Made by a program: the position numbers and the translations under genes. Below, piece after piece: positions 6,238 to 11,775 of a DNA stretch of 21,544 nucleotides (its first letter is position 1; each line of letters begins with the position of its first letter). Below the pieces are notes generated by a model. That model saw only the letters and a list, made by a program, of their open reading frames with translations, was not told the DNA's origin and made no database searches. Origin of the DNA: a virus; the IMG/VR virus record IMGVR_UViG_3300017818_000129, positions 1 through 21,544 of that record; one strand, given 5' to 3'.

Positions 6238-6599
6238 AGTTCCGATCAGACTACGAGCTACAGGTTGCTAAGTATCTTGCGGAACGTGGGGTCAAATATG
6301 AATACGAAGCACATAAGCTGGTCTACTACCCCAAGCCGAAGAACTATATACCAGACTTCTACTTACCGGAGTCGGATATTTACGTAGAGGCTAAAGGATT
6401 CTTTAGTCCTGCTGACAGACAGAAGATGTTGCTCGTAATACGAGATAATCCCTGCCTTGACATTCGTATGCTTTTCTTGAGAGCATCAAACAAATTAAAT
6501 AGGTCTAGTAAGACTACCTACGGCAAATGGTGTGAGCGTCACGGTATTCTCTGGGCAGACAGTATGATTCCACTAGAGTGGTTGGAGAAAAAAATATGA
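6216..6599 (+). CDS. T7-type endonuclease I (Holliday junction resolvase)
   Basis: The 127-residue product closely follows the pattern of T7 gp3 endonuclease I, which resolves branched phage DNA and nicks host DNA as a dimer. The catalytic set of T7 (Glu20, Asp55, Glu65, Lys67) is matched by Glu14, Asp47, Glu58 and Lys60 in YELQVAKYLAERGVKYEYE (13-31), PDFYLP (46-51) and VEAKG (57-61). The C-terminal YGKWCERHGI ... ADSMIPLEWLEKK mirrors the T7 YGEFCEKHGI ... ADKLIPAEWIKE pattern. It is shorter than T7 gp3 (149) because N- and C-terminal tails are reduced. ATG 6216 is the only start that keeps this frame; the identical start 31 bases upstream is out of frame. A GGTGAG element precedes it, a modest ribosome site. 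Confidence 0.95.
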   Translation: MSKPQRHKFRSDYELQVAKYLAERGVKYEYEAHKLVYYPKPKNYIPDFYLPESDIYVEAKGFFSPADRQKMLLVIRDNPCLDIRMLFLRASNKLNRSSKTTYGKWCERHGILWADSMIPLEWLEKKI

Positions 6600-6982
6600 C
6601 AGACTTAACCCTAGATCCTGAAAAAATTATGGCCCTCGAGCAGGCAGGTTTGCTCAAAGGAAGGTACTATATTGTCTTGGAGCCAAATGACGATGAAGAT
6701 GAAGACTCGGATGGTTTTACTATCCGCGCATACGCAACTCGCCCTACTCACAATGAGGTTGAAGGTCAGACTATGGTTGACCCGACGTATGTCATCCTTC
6801 AAGGATTGCTTGGGGCTGTCCACGAAAACTTCGAAGACCTCTACGACATGGGACTGGAACGGGTTACGTTGGAGGCACTGGGTCAAATCGTCCCAGAAGA
6901 AGAGTTAAAACCAGACCACAGAGAGCGCATCAAAAACATGGAAGGGAATGTTATCACTGCTGACTTTGGATCTGTGCAATGA
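6596..6982 (+). CDS. Acidic hypothetical protein, 128 residues
   Basis: ATG 6596 overlaps the endonuclease stop and is preceded by GGAGA and an A-rich stretch; a GTG 18 bases upstream would add six residues and is less likely. The protein is acidic, with a cluster NDDEDEDSDGFTI at about 37-49 and helical segments EQAGLLKGRYYIVLE and TYVILQGLLGAVHENFEDLY. There are no metal or nucleotide motifs. The cluster could mimic nucleic acid, but nothing specific shows this. The stop overlaps the next ATG, so it is translationally coupled to the DUF3310 gene. Function not recognised. Confidence 0.75.
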   Translation: MTDLTLDPEKIMALEQAGLLKGRYYIVLEPNDDEDEDSDGFTIRAYATRPTHNEVEGQTMVDPTYVILQGLLGAVHENFEDLYDMGLERVTLEALGQIVPEEELKPDHRERIKNMEGNVITADFGSVQ

Positions 6983-7191
6983 GTGACCCCATAAACCCCG
7001 ACCACTACAAGACAGAAACGCTTGAGGCTATTGAAGTTATGAGAGCTTTTTGTTCTGATGAAGAATTTACTGGACATTTACGTTGCACTGCAATAAAATA
7101 TTTATTGCGGTTGCACAAAAAAGACAGCCCTGAAATTAACGCAAGTAAGTGCAAGTGGTATGTCGAACGCTTAATAAAGGAACTGCAATAA
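6979..7191 (+). CDS. DUF3310 family protein
   Basis: The 70-residue product shows the DUF3310 signature: INPDHYK at 5-11, an EAIEVMRAF helix at 16-24, then HLRCTAIKYLLRLHKK at 33-48 and KWYVERLIKELQ at 59-70. The domain occurs widely in phages and forms part of T7 gp1.7, a nucleotide kinase. Here it stands alone and immediately precedes the ribonucleotide reductase alpha gene, which fits a part in deoxynucleotide supply, though the isolated domain has no visible P-loop. The ATG overlaps the preceding stop, and only one base separates its stop from nrdA. Confidence 0.88.
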   Translation: MSDPINPDHYKTETLEAIEVMRAFCSDEEFTGHLRCTAIKYLLRLHKKDSPEINASKCKWYVERLIKELQ

Positions 7192-7192
7192 G

Positions 7193-8947
7193 ATGGAAGC
7201 AATGTACTGTAATAAAATCGCTATCGACTATGATAGAGATGAGCAATTTTCAGGCCAAGCCCTAAAACTTCTCACGGACTACTACATGCTTCCGGAAGAG
7301 ACCAGCCCGCAGGAGGCGTTTGCCCGTGCGGCACTAGCTTACTGTGAGGGAGACTATGCTTTTGCTCAACGCATTTATGACTATGCTAGCAAGCGGTGGT
7401 TTATGTTTGCTTCACCTGTACTGTCTAACGCACCAGCGGATGGACAAGCAATCAAGGGTCTTCCTATCAGTTGTTTTCTTACTTATGTTGGTGACAATCT
7501 GGACTCCCTTATTGCTCACAATAGCGAAGTTGCATGGTTATCTGTCAAAGGAGGTGGAGTCGGCGGTCACTGGTCTGATGTACGTGGTATAAGCGACAAA
7601 GCACCGGGCCCTATCCCCTTCATGAAAGTCGTTGATTCCGGCATGACAGCTTGGAAACAGGGACGAACACGTAAAGGTTCCTACGCCGCATACATCGATG
7701 TGTCACATCCTGACATTATCGAGTTTATTAACTTTAAAGTACCAACAGGAGGCGACATAAACAGGAAGTGCTTTAACCTGTTTAACGCCGTAAACATTAC
7801 AGACGCTTTTATGGAGGCGGTAGAAAATGGCACAGAATGGCAATTACGAGACCCTAATGACGGATCTATCAGAGATTCAATCCCAGCTAGAAGCTTGTGG
7901 GAAAGAATACTTGAAGCTCGGTTCAGAACTGGCTCACCTTACTTACACTTCATCGATGAATCCAACCGAAGGTTACCAGATTCTCAAAAAGCACTTGGAC
8001 TCGCAGTTAGAGGGTCTAACCTTTGCTCTGAAATCACTCTCCCAACATCTGAGAAACGCACAGCAGTTTGTTGCCTCAGCTCCGTCAACCTCGAAAAGTA
8101 CGACGAGTGGCGTGACACCGGAATGGTTGGAGACTTGGTTCGATTCTTGGACAACGTCCTTGAATTCTTTATCCAAAATGCACCAAGAGAACTTTCAAAA
8201 GCTGTTTACTCAGCTAAACGAGAAAGGTCAATCGGCCTAGGAGCGATGGGTTGGCATGGATACTTGCAAGCAAATAATATCCCGTGGGAAAGTATTTCTG
8301 CAAAGTTTGCGAACCAACGTATCTTTGCCGACATCAAAGCACAAGCTGTCGCGGAGAGTGCGCGTCTTGGGCAAGAAAAAGGTGAGGCACCTGATATGCG
8401 GGGTACGGGACTTCGCAACGCTCACCTTCTCGCTATCGCTCCAAACGCTAACTCTTCTATTATCTGCGGCTGTTCTGCTAGCATTGAGCCTATTAAGTCT
8501 AATGCTTACACCCATCGTACTCGTGCGGGTGCTCATCTCGTCAAGAACCCGAAACTGGAGGAGGTCTTAGATGCGTCAGGCAATAACACGGAGTCTGTAT
8601 GGAAGACAGTGGTTGCATCTCAGGGCTCGGTACAGCATCTGGAATGCCTGTCCGACGATGAGAAGGCGGTCTTTAAAACTGCGTATGAAATTGATCAAGG
8701 CTGGGTTGTTGAACACGCGGGAGACCGACAGCAGTATATTTGCCAAGCCCAGTCAGTCAATCTTTTCTTCCCGGCAAATTCGCCTGCGTCTTATGTCAAT
8801 TCGGTCCATCTTAGAGCGTGGAAGGAGAAACTCAAATCGCTCTATTACCTCCGGACTGACGCCGGTATCGAAGCGGACAAAGTTGGCCTTGCGGTTGAGC
8901 GAGTTGCGCTCCAAGATGCGGAAGAGTGCGTCTCATGTCACGGCTAG
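7193..8947 (+). CDS. nrdA: Ribonucleoside-diphosphate reductase class I, alpha subunit
   Basis: The 584-residue enzyme reduces ribonucleotides to deoxynucleotides with NrdB. The redox cysteines are Cys94 (PISC) and Cys293 or Cys294 (VCCLSSVN). The thiyl-radical centre is NLCSE at 276-280 (Asn276, Cys278, Glu280). The radical-transfer tyrosine pair is Tyr551-Tyr552 (SLYYLRTDA), and the C-terminal CVSC at 579-582 is the re-reduction dithiol. It is shorter than E. coli NrdA (761): the N-terminal ATP cone, which provides overall activity control by dATP, is missing, as in many phage enzymes. The start is ATG 7193 with AAGGAA about 11 bases upstream; ATG 7202 is possible. Codons for residues 213-349 use AGA/AGG for 8 of 15 arginines against 3 of 18 in the rest of the gene, coinciding with an overlapping open frame (7827-8240). 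nrdB follows about 1 kb downstream. Confidence 0.96.
   Translation: MEAMYCNKIAIDYDRDEQFSGQALKLLTDYYMLPEETSPQEAFARAALAYCEGDYAFAQRIYDYASKRWFMFASPVLSNAPADGQAIKGLPISCFLTYVGDNLDSLIAHNSEVAWLSVKGGGVGGHWSDVRGISDKAPGPIPFMKVVDSGMTAWKQGRTRKGSYAAYIDVSHPDIIEFINFKVPTGGDINRKCFNLFNAVNITDAFMEAVENGTEWQLRDPNDGSIRDSIPARSLWERILEARFRTGSPYLHFIDESNRRLPDSQKALGLAVRGSNLCSEITLPTSEKRTAVCCLSSVNLEKYDEWRDTGMVGDLVRFLDNVLEFFIQNAPRELSKAVYSAKRERSIGLGAMGWHGYLQANNIPWESISAKFANQRIFADIKAQAVAESARLGQEKGEAPDMRGTGLRNAHLLAIAPNANSSIICGCSASIEPIKSNAYTHRTRAGAHLVKNPKLEEVLDASGNNTESVWKTVVASQGSVQHLECLSDDEKAVFKTAYEIDQGWVVEHAGDRQQYICQAQSVNLFFPANSPASYVNSVHLRAWKEKLKSLYYLRTDAGIEADKVGLAVERVALQDAEECVSCHG
7827..8240 (+). CDS. Candidate overlapping gene nested in nrdA (+1 frame), 137 residues
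   Basis: This frame lies wholly inside nrdA. ATG 7827 has GGAGG at 7813-7817 with a 9-base gap. The product has a protein-like makeup: a first helical part (LMTDLSEIQSQLEACGKEYL), a second (ILKKHLDSQLEGLTFALKSL), a Ser/Thr/Pro linker (ASAPSTSKSTTSG), and a last part with three tryptophans (PEWLETWFDSWTTSLNSL) and a charged C-terminal helix. It contains only one Arg and one Cys, unlike most out-of-frame shadows in this genome. The nrdA frame shows unusual AGA/AGG arginine use over exactly this stretch, as expected if a second frame constrains it. Against it: other shadow frames of similar length occur on this strand, and nrdA motifs here remain intact. The function is unknown, and this is a hypothesis. 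Confidence 0.4.
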   Translation: MAQNGNYETLMTDLSEIQSQLEACGKEYLKLGSELAHLTYTSSMNPTEGYQILKKHLDSQLEGLTFALKSLSQHLRNAQQFVASAPSTSKSTTSGVTPEWLETWFDSWTTSLNSLSKMHQENFQKLFTQLNEKGQSA

Positions 8948-9147
8948 AACCTGACAACAAATGTAACATATGCTCCTGTGAGTTCGATATAGAGTCAGAG
9001 GGAGGCGTTCAAGGGTACCTCGGTATCCTACCCTTCTCTCTCTGTCCGATGTGCTACAGCGGGCTTATGGACATGTACGATCAATTACACGGAGAATCAA
9101 ATGAGTACGAAGACGGACAAGAGGTACCGGGAGATGACTCGGACTAA
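8935..9147 (+). CDS. Small zinc-ribbon-like protein
   Basis: ATG 8935 overlaps the nrdA stop, with a GGAAGAG element about 9 bases upstream; a GTG at 8926 is a weaker choice. The 70-residue product has paired cysteines CNIC at 10-13 (plus Cys15) and CPMC at 37-40, a plausible zinc ribbon, followed by an acidic tail (ESNEYEDGQEVPGDDSD). Proteins of this sort are common in phage early operons and may bind nucleic acid or host enzymes. Its place right after nrdA might hint at a thiol-redox partner, but CxxC pairs so spaced are more typical of zinc binding. Family not identified. Confidence 0.7.
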   Translation: MSRLEPDNKCNICSCEFDIESEGGVQGYLGILPFSLCPMCYSGLMDMYDQLHGESNEYEDGQEVPGDDSD

Positions 9148-9301
9148 CGCTGGCAAAGGAGATGCCATGCGCCCTCAAGACAGACAAAAGTATAGGGACA
9201 ACTTCGATAGGATATTCGGCAATGACAACAAGAAAGTTGAAACGGAAGATGCTCAAGATGTATCATCGTATTCTGAAAGCTTCGGTCAAGAGAAAATTTG
9301 A
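9101..9301 (+). CDS. Small phage protein with NAGKGDxxRP...KYRDNFDRIFG motif
   Basis: ATG 9101 has GGAGA a few bases upstream. The 66-residue product contains the segments NAGKGDAMRPQDRQ and KYRDNFDRIFG at about 16-40, a short conserved pattern I have seen in many small phage proteins of unknown role. The rest is hydrophilic and probably disordered. It overlaps the zinc-ribbon gene by 47 bases and the next small gene by 80, each in a different frame. The conserved motif lies in this frame, which marks it as the real one in the overlap. Confidence 0.75.
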   Translation: MSTKTDKRYREMTRTNAGKGDAMRPQDRQKYRDNFDRIFGNDNKKVETEDAQDVSSYSESFGQEKI

Positions 9302-9374
9302 CAAGGCTGAAGAGCTAAACTGGAAGCTACTCGATCTAGAACTAAAGCTACGGAGACTAGAAGATGCGGATTAA
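9222..9374 (+). CDS. Small basic helical protein (start uncertain)
   Basis: The stop at 9372-9374 is fixed, but the start is not. ATG 9222 gives 50 residues with a weak AGGA upstream; ATG 9258 gives 38 residues with GGAAG about 8 bases upstream. The body is a single highly charged helix (MYHRILKASVKRKFDKAEEL, then NWKLLDLELKLRRLEDAD) with heptad-like leucines, plausible as a short coiled coil. A longer version from 9162 begins inside the preceding gene and lacks protein-like sequence in its first 20 residues. The end overlaps the ATG of the next gene. Function unknown. Confidence 0.5.
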   Translation: MTTRKLKRKMLKMYHRILKASVKRKFDKAEELNWKLLDLELKLRRLEDAD

Positions 9375-9876
9375 GTTAACACGACAGGATTTACATGAGT
9401 GTGAGGTCTTAGGTAGAGATACCGTGAAGGTGTGTAAAATGCAAAAGTTCACACCTCGCTTAGACACTCCGGATGAGAATCGTGTTCTATCCAACATCCA
9501 AGGATTTAAAGCGGAGTATGCCGTTGCAAAGATCCTCGGTTGCAAACTTCCTACGTTAAATATTGTGACAGACGGTGGAGTTGACCTCTGGGTTGAGGAC
9601 ATCGGTATTGATGTTAAGTACACTAAACGTTCTGATGGCGACTTAATTTTTGATGACTTCGATAGTTTCAAGGCTGACGTCGCCGTGTTGGTTGCGACAA
9701 CTGAGCATGATGATCAGGTAACTATTGTAGGATGGCTCGACAAGGAAACGTTTGAGGCTCGAGCCCATGACCACGACTACGGATACGGAGCACGAAAAGT
9801 TGTCTCGAATGATGAGCTTTTTGGGATCGAATCTTTGTGGACGAAAGTGGTTGACGCCCGATACGGGGTACATTAA
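9364..9876 (+). CDS. PD-(D/E)XK-fold nuclease-like protein
   Basis: The 170-residue product has the arrangement of a restriction-endonuclease-like core: Glu51 in GFKAEYAVAKIL, Asp74 in DGGVDLWV, and Asp83-Val-Lys85 in GIDVKYTKR, followed by a hydrophobic strand ADVAVLVATT and a GWLDKETF segment. This matches E, D and D-x-K of small phage PD-(D/E)XK proteins that cleave or bind DNA; no specific substrate can be named. The start ATG overlaps the previous stop region, with GGAGA about 8 bases upstream. It is the last gene before the internal terminator, lying between nrdA and nrdB. An alternative is an inactive member acting as a DNA-binding factor. Confidence 0.6.
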   Translation: MRIKLTRQDLHECEVLGRDTVKVCKMQKFTPRLDTPDENRVLSNIQGFKAEYAVAKILGCKLPTLNIVTDGGVDLWVEDIGIDVKYTKRSDGDLIFDDFDSFKADVAVLVATTEHDDQVTIVGWLDKETFEARAHDHDYGYGARKVVSNDELFGIESLWTKVVDARYGVH

Positions 9877-9879
9877 CAT
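9851..9879 (+). promoter_or_regulatory. Possible sigma70-like promoter before the nrdB-side terminator
   Basis: TTGACG (9851-9856) and TAACAT (9874-9879) are separated by 17 bases, a good -35 and a partial -10 match (4 of 6). Transcription would begin near 9886, upstream of the hairpins, giving a short leader that either ends at 9957 or reads through into nrdB. The -35 lies inside the preceding gene. An 8-base direct repeat ACATAGGT (9876-9883 and 9890-9897) overlaps the -10 and the start region and could be a binding site. This is pattern only. Confidence 0.3.
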
Positions 9880-9934
9880 AGGTAGTGGGACATAGGTTTT
9901 CTCCCCAATGACGGACTGATCCCCGTCGCTTTGT

Positions 9935-9957
9935 GGGCCCTTCGGGGCCCTTTTTTT
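9935..9957 (+). terminator. Intrinsic terminator upstream of nrdB
   Basis: GGGCCC (9935-9940), loop TTCG (9941-9944), GGGCCC (9945-9950), then seven T (9951-9957): a textbook rho-independent terminator with an extra-stable tetraloop. A second small hairpin (GACGG 9910-9914, CCGTC 9923-9927) lies just before it. It would end or attenuate rightward transcription before nrdB, so nrdB expression depends on read-through or a promoter nearby. Confidence 0.9.
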
Positions 9958-9982
9958 CCAACAAATAAAACAAGAACTTACG

Positions 9983-10969
9983 ATGTCTTTATTAGAAGAA
10001 TCAAAGGTTTACAAGCCCTTCAAATACCCTTGGGCTGTTGAATACGCGGTATCCCATGAGAAAGTTCATTGGGGAGAATGGGAGGCAAAGTTACAAGAGG
10101 ATGTAGCACAGTGGCAGGGTGGTAAGCTGTCGGCACAAGAGAAGCACCACATCACGCAAATCCTCAAGTTGTTTACCCAATCGGACGTACAGGTAGGGAC
10201 AAACTACCTCGAGCACTACATCCCGAAACTCAAGAACAATGAGATACGTGCGATGCTCACGTCGTTCGCTAACCGTGAGTTTGTACACCAAAGATCTTAC
10301 GCACTATTAAATGACACGTTGGGTTTGCCCGAGAGTGAGTTCTCCGCATTCCGTGAGTACCAAGCAATGTCTGCAAAAGTGGAGTTCATGTCCGATATTG
10401 ACATGCATAGTGTGTCAGGTATGGCGAAGGCAATCGCCCGCTCTGTGATGAACGAGGGTATGTCGTTGTTTAGTGCGTTCGCGATGCTGTTAAATTATCA
10501 ACGGTACGGAAAGATGCGAGGCATGTGTGAGATCGTAGAGTGGTCTATCCGTGACGAGTCGATGCACTGCGAGGGTATGGTTAAATTATTTAGGGAGTTC
10601 TGCGAAGAGCACCCACGAGTTGTAACAGATGAGTTTAAGAAAGATATCTACGACATGTTCCGGACTGGTGTGGCGTTGGAAGACAAAGTTATTGATAATG
10701 CGTTTGAGATGGGCCAAGTGGAAGGTGTCACGCCCGAGGAGATTAAGCAGTATATCAGATACCTTGCGGACCGACGGCTCATTATGCTCGGGCTCAAAGG
10801 AAACTGGAAGGTCAAAGAAAATCCACTACCTTGGCTAGACTGGATTATCAACGGAGCGTCGCACAAGAACTTCTTCGAGGGGACAGTGACAGACTACAAT
10901 GCTAATGGTATGGTAGGGGATTGGGGTTGGCCCAAGGCAGAAGAAACTCGAGTGGAGGAAGCGGCCTAA
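9983..10969 (+). CDS. nrdB: Ribonucleoside-diphosphate reductase class I, beta subunit
   Basis: The 328-residue subunit generates the radical that NrdA uses. All metal ligands of a di-iron (or Fe/Mn) class I beta are present: Asp68 (QSDVQVG), Glu99 and His102 (REFVHQ), Glu158 (NEGMSLF), Glu192 and His195 (RDESMH). Tyr106, four residues after His102, is in the place of the E. coli radical Tyr122, so this is a tyrosyl-radical enzyme rather than a metal-free or Phe-type variant. The C-terminus ends in an acidic segment (EETRVEEAA), the part that normally docks on NrdA. The start ATG 9983 follows the terminator; its ribosome site (AAGAA) is weak. It is separated from nrdA by about 1 kb holding four small genes and a terminator, an unusual split of a pair that needs balanced dosage. 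Confidence 0.96.
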   Translation: MSLLEESKVYKPFKYPWAVEYAVSHEKVHWGEWEAKLQEDVAQWQGGKLSAQEKHHITQILKLFTQSDVQVGTNYLEHYIPKLKNNEIRAMLTSFANREFVHQRSYALLNDTLGLPESEFSAFREYQAMSAKVEFMSDIDMHSVSGMAKAIARSVMNEGMSLFSAFAMLLNYQRYGKMRGMCEIVEWSIRDESMHCEGMVKLFREFCEEHPRVVTDEFKKDIYDMFRTGVALEDKVIDNAFEMGQVEGVTPEEIKQYIRYLADRRLIMLGLKGNWKVKENPLPWLDWIINGASHKNFFEGTVTDYNANGMVGDWGWPKAEETRVEEAA

Positions 10970-11145
10970 TGACAGACAAGCAAGTACAGACAATGCTAGA
11001 TAGGTTGAGACTCAATGCGGATGCCGCACGAGAAAATCCGATGTTAGGTAACGCTGATTTGCTTGACTCTGCACGTAAGATGATTTATGATTTACGAAAT
11101 AGGCTACGACACAGAAAGCCATACGACAAGGACTACGATAATTAA
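10969..11145 (+). CDS. Small hypothetical protein, 58 residues
   Basis: ATG 10969 shares its A with the nrdB TAA and has GGAGGAA about 9 bases upstream, which fixes the start; a longer frame from within nrdB is rejected. The product is a charged helical protein (MTDKQVQTMLDRLRLNADAA ... ARKMIYDLRNRLRHR) with a polar end. No domain is recognised. Its coupling to nrdB suggests co-expression. Confidence 0.7.
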   Translation: MTDKQVQTMLDRLRLNADAARENPMLGNADLLDSARKMIYDLRNRLRHRKPYDKDYDN

Positions 11146-11169
11146 TCTTTAATTTACGTAAGGATTCGT

Positions 11170-11379
11170 ATGGCTGAACCTAAAGCACAACTTTTAACAT
11201 TTACTATAGAGTTAAATCGTGATGGAAACCTTGAGTTTAATCTTGATTGCGTCGATACTATTGGAATGGAACGCACCCTTAGAAACTTGGGCGATCCTGC
11301 TTATGGTCCCCGGATCGGTAATATTGTGAGGCACTACTTTAGGAGTCTCGACGAGAAGATTCGAGAAGAGCGGACATAA
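11170..11379 (+). CDS. Small hypothetical protein, last gene of the rightward arm
   Basis: AAGGA lies 6 bases before ATG 11170. The 69-residue product begins with alternating hydrophobic and polar residues (LLTFTIELNRDGNLEFNLD), likely a beta hairpin, followed by a helical part (PRIGNIVRHYFRSLDEKIRE). It has no known motif. The TAA at 11377-11379 is inside the A-run of the hairpin that terminates the opposite transcript, so the two arms meet with no spacer. Function unknown. Confidence 0.7.
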   Translation: MAEPKAQLLTFTIELNRDGNLEFNLDCVDTIGMERTLRNLGDPAYGPRIGNIVRHYFRSLDEKIREERT

Positions 11380-11403
11380 AAAAACCCCGGCGTGTAGCCG
11401 GGG
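11378..11403 (-). terminator. Intrinsic terminator of the leftward virion operon
   Basis: Read on the minus strand: CCCCGGC, loop TACAC, GCCGGGG, then seven T. The stem occupies 11397-11403 and 11385-11391, the loop 11392-11396 and the T-run 11378-11384. It lies about 34 bases after the stop of the last leftward gene. On the plus strand the same hairpin lacks a following T-run, so it is efficient in one direction only. Confidence 0.92.
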
Positions 11404-11436
11404 CAAGTTCTTGGTGTTGTGTCTTCTTCTTATTAT

Positions 11437-11775
11437 TTATCTGTCAACGTTTGCACGACCGGGCGTTGGAGACATTCCTAAATCAGCCTCAATTTGCATC
11501 AGAGTTTGTCGAGCTTCTTCCTTTACTTCCGCGCTGTATTTCGGATCGTCAATCAACTTGAGTAGTTGTCCGCGACGTCTTTGTAGCTTCTCTCGATCTG
11601 GAGCGCGATCTGCACCCATTGTTGTATCGACTGTATCACTTGTGACGGCACTCTGTTGCGTACCTGTTGCGTACTTTTTACGTACACTCCCCCCATATGA
11701 TTTTTTCTGACGCTTGGTGTCTCCACCACACATCATCGGCTTACGGCCGTCAGTTGCGTATACTTTTTTCTTCAT
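11437..11775 (-). CDS. Small Lys/Gly-rich phage protein at the end of the virion operon
   Basis: The 112-residue product starts at an ATGA overlap with the stop of the giant virion gene. The N-terminus is basic and glycine-rich (MKKKVYATDGRKPMMCGGDT, then KRQKKSYGGSVRKKYATG), resembling short MCGG/YGG-type proteins found among phage structural genes. The second half is a charged helix (REKLQRRRGQLLKLIDDPKY ... VKEEARQTLMQIEADLG). No enzyme motif is present. It is co-transcribed with the ejection-protein genes and could be a minor virion protein or assembly helper. Role not established. Confidence 0.75.
   Translation of the reverse strand: MKKKVYATDGRKPMMCGGDTKRQKKSYGGSVRKKYATGTQQSAVTSDTVDTTMGADRAPDREKLQRRRGQLLKLIDDPKYSAEVKEEARQTLMQIEADLGMSPTPGRANVDR

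Noticed and set aside
8571-8954. 127-codon frame inside nrdA preceded by GGAGGAGGT
   Set aside because: The product is dominated by Arg, Ser and Leu in the pattern of an out-of-frame shadow, and nrdA codon use is ordinary here. The GGAGGAG is simply Glu-Glu codons of nrdA.
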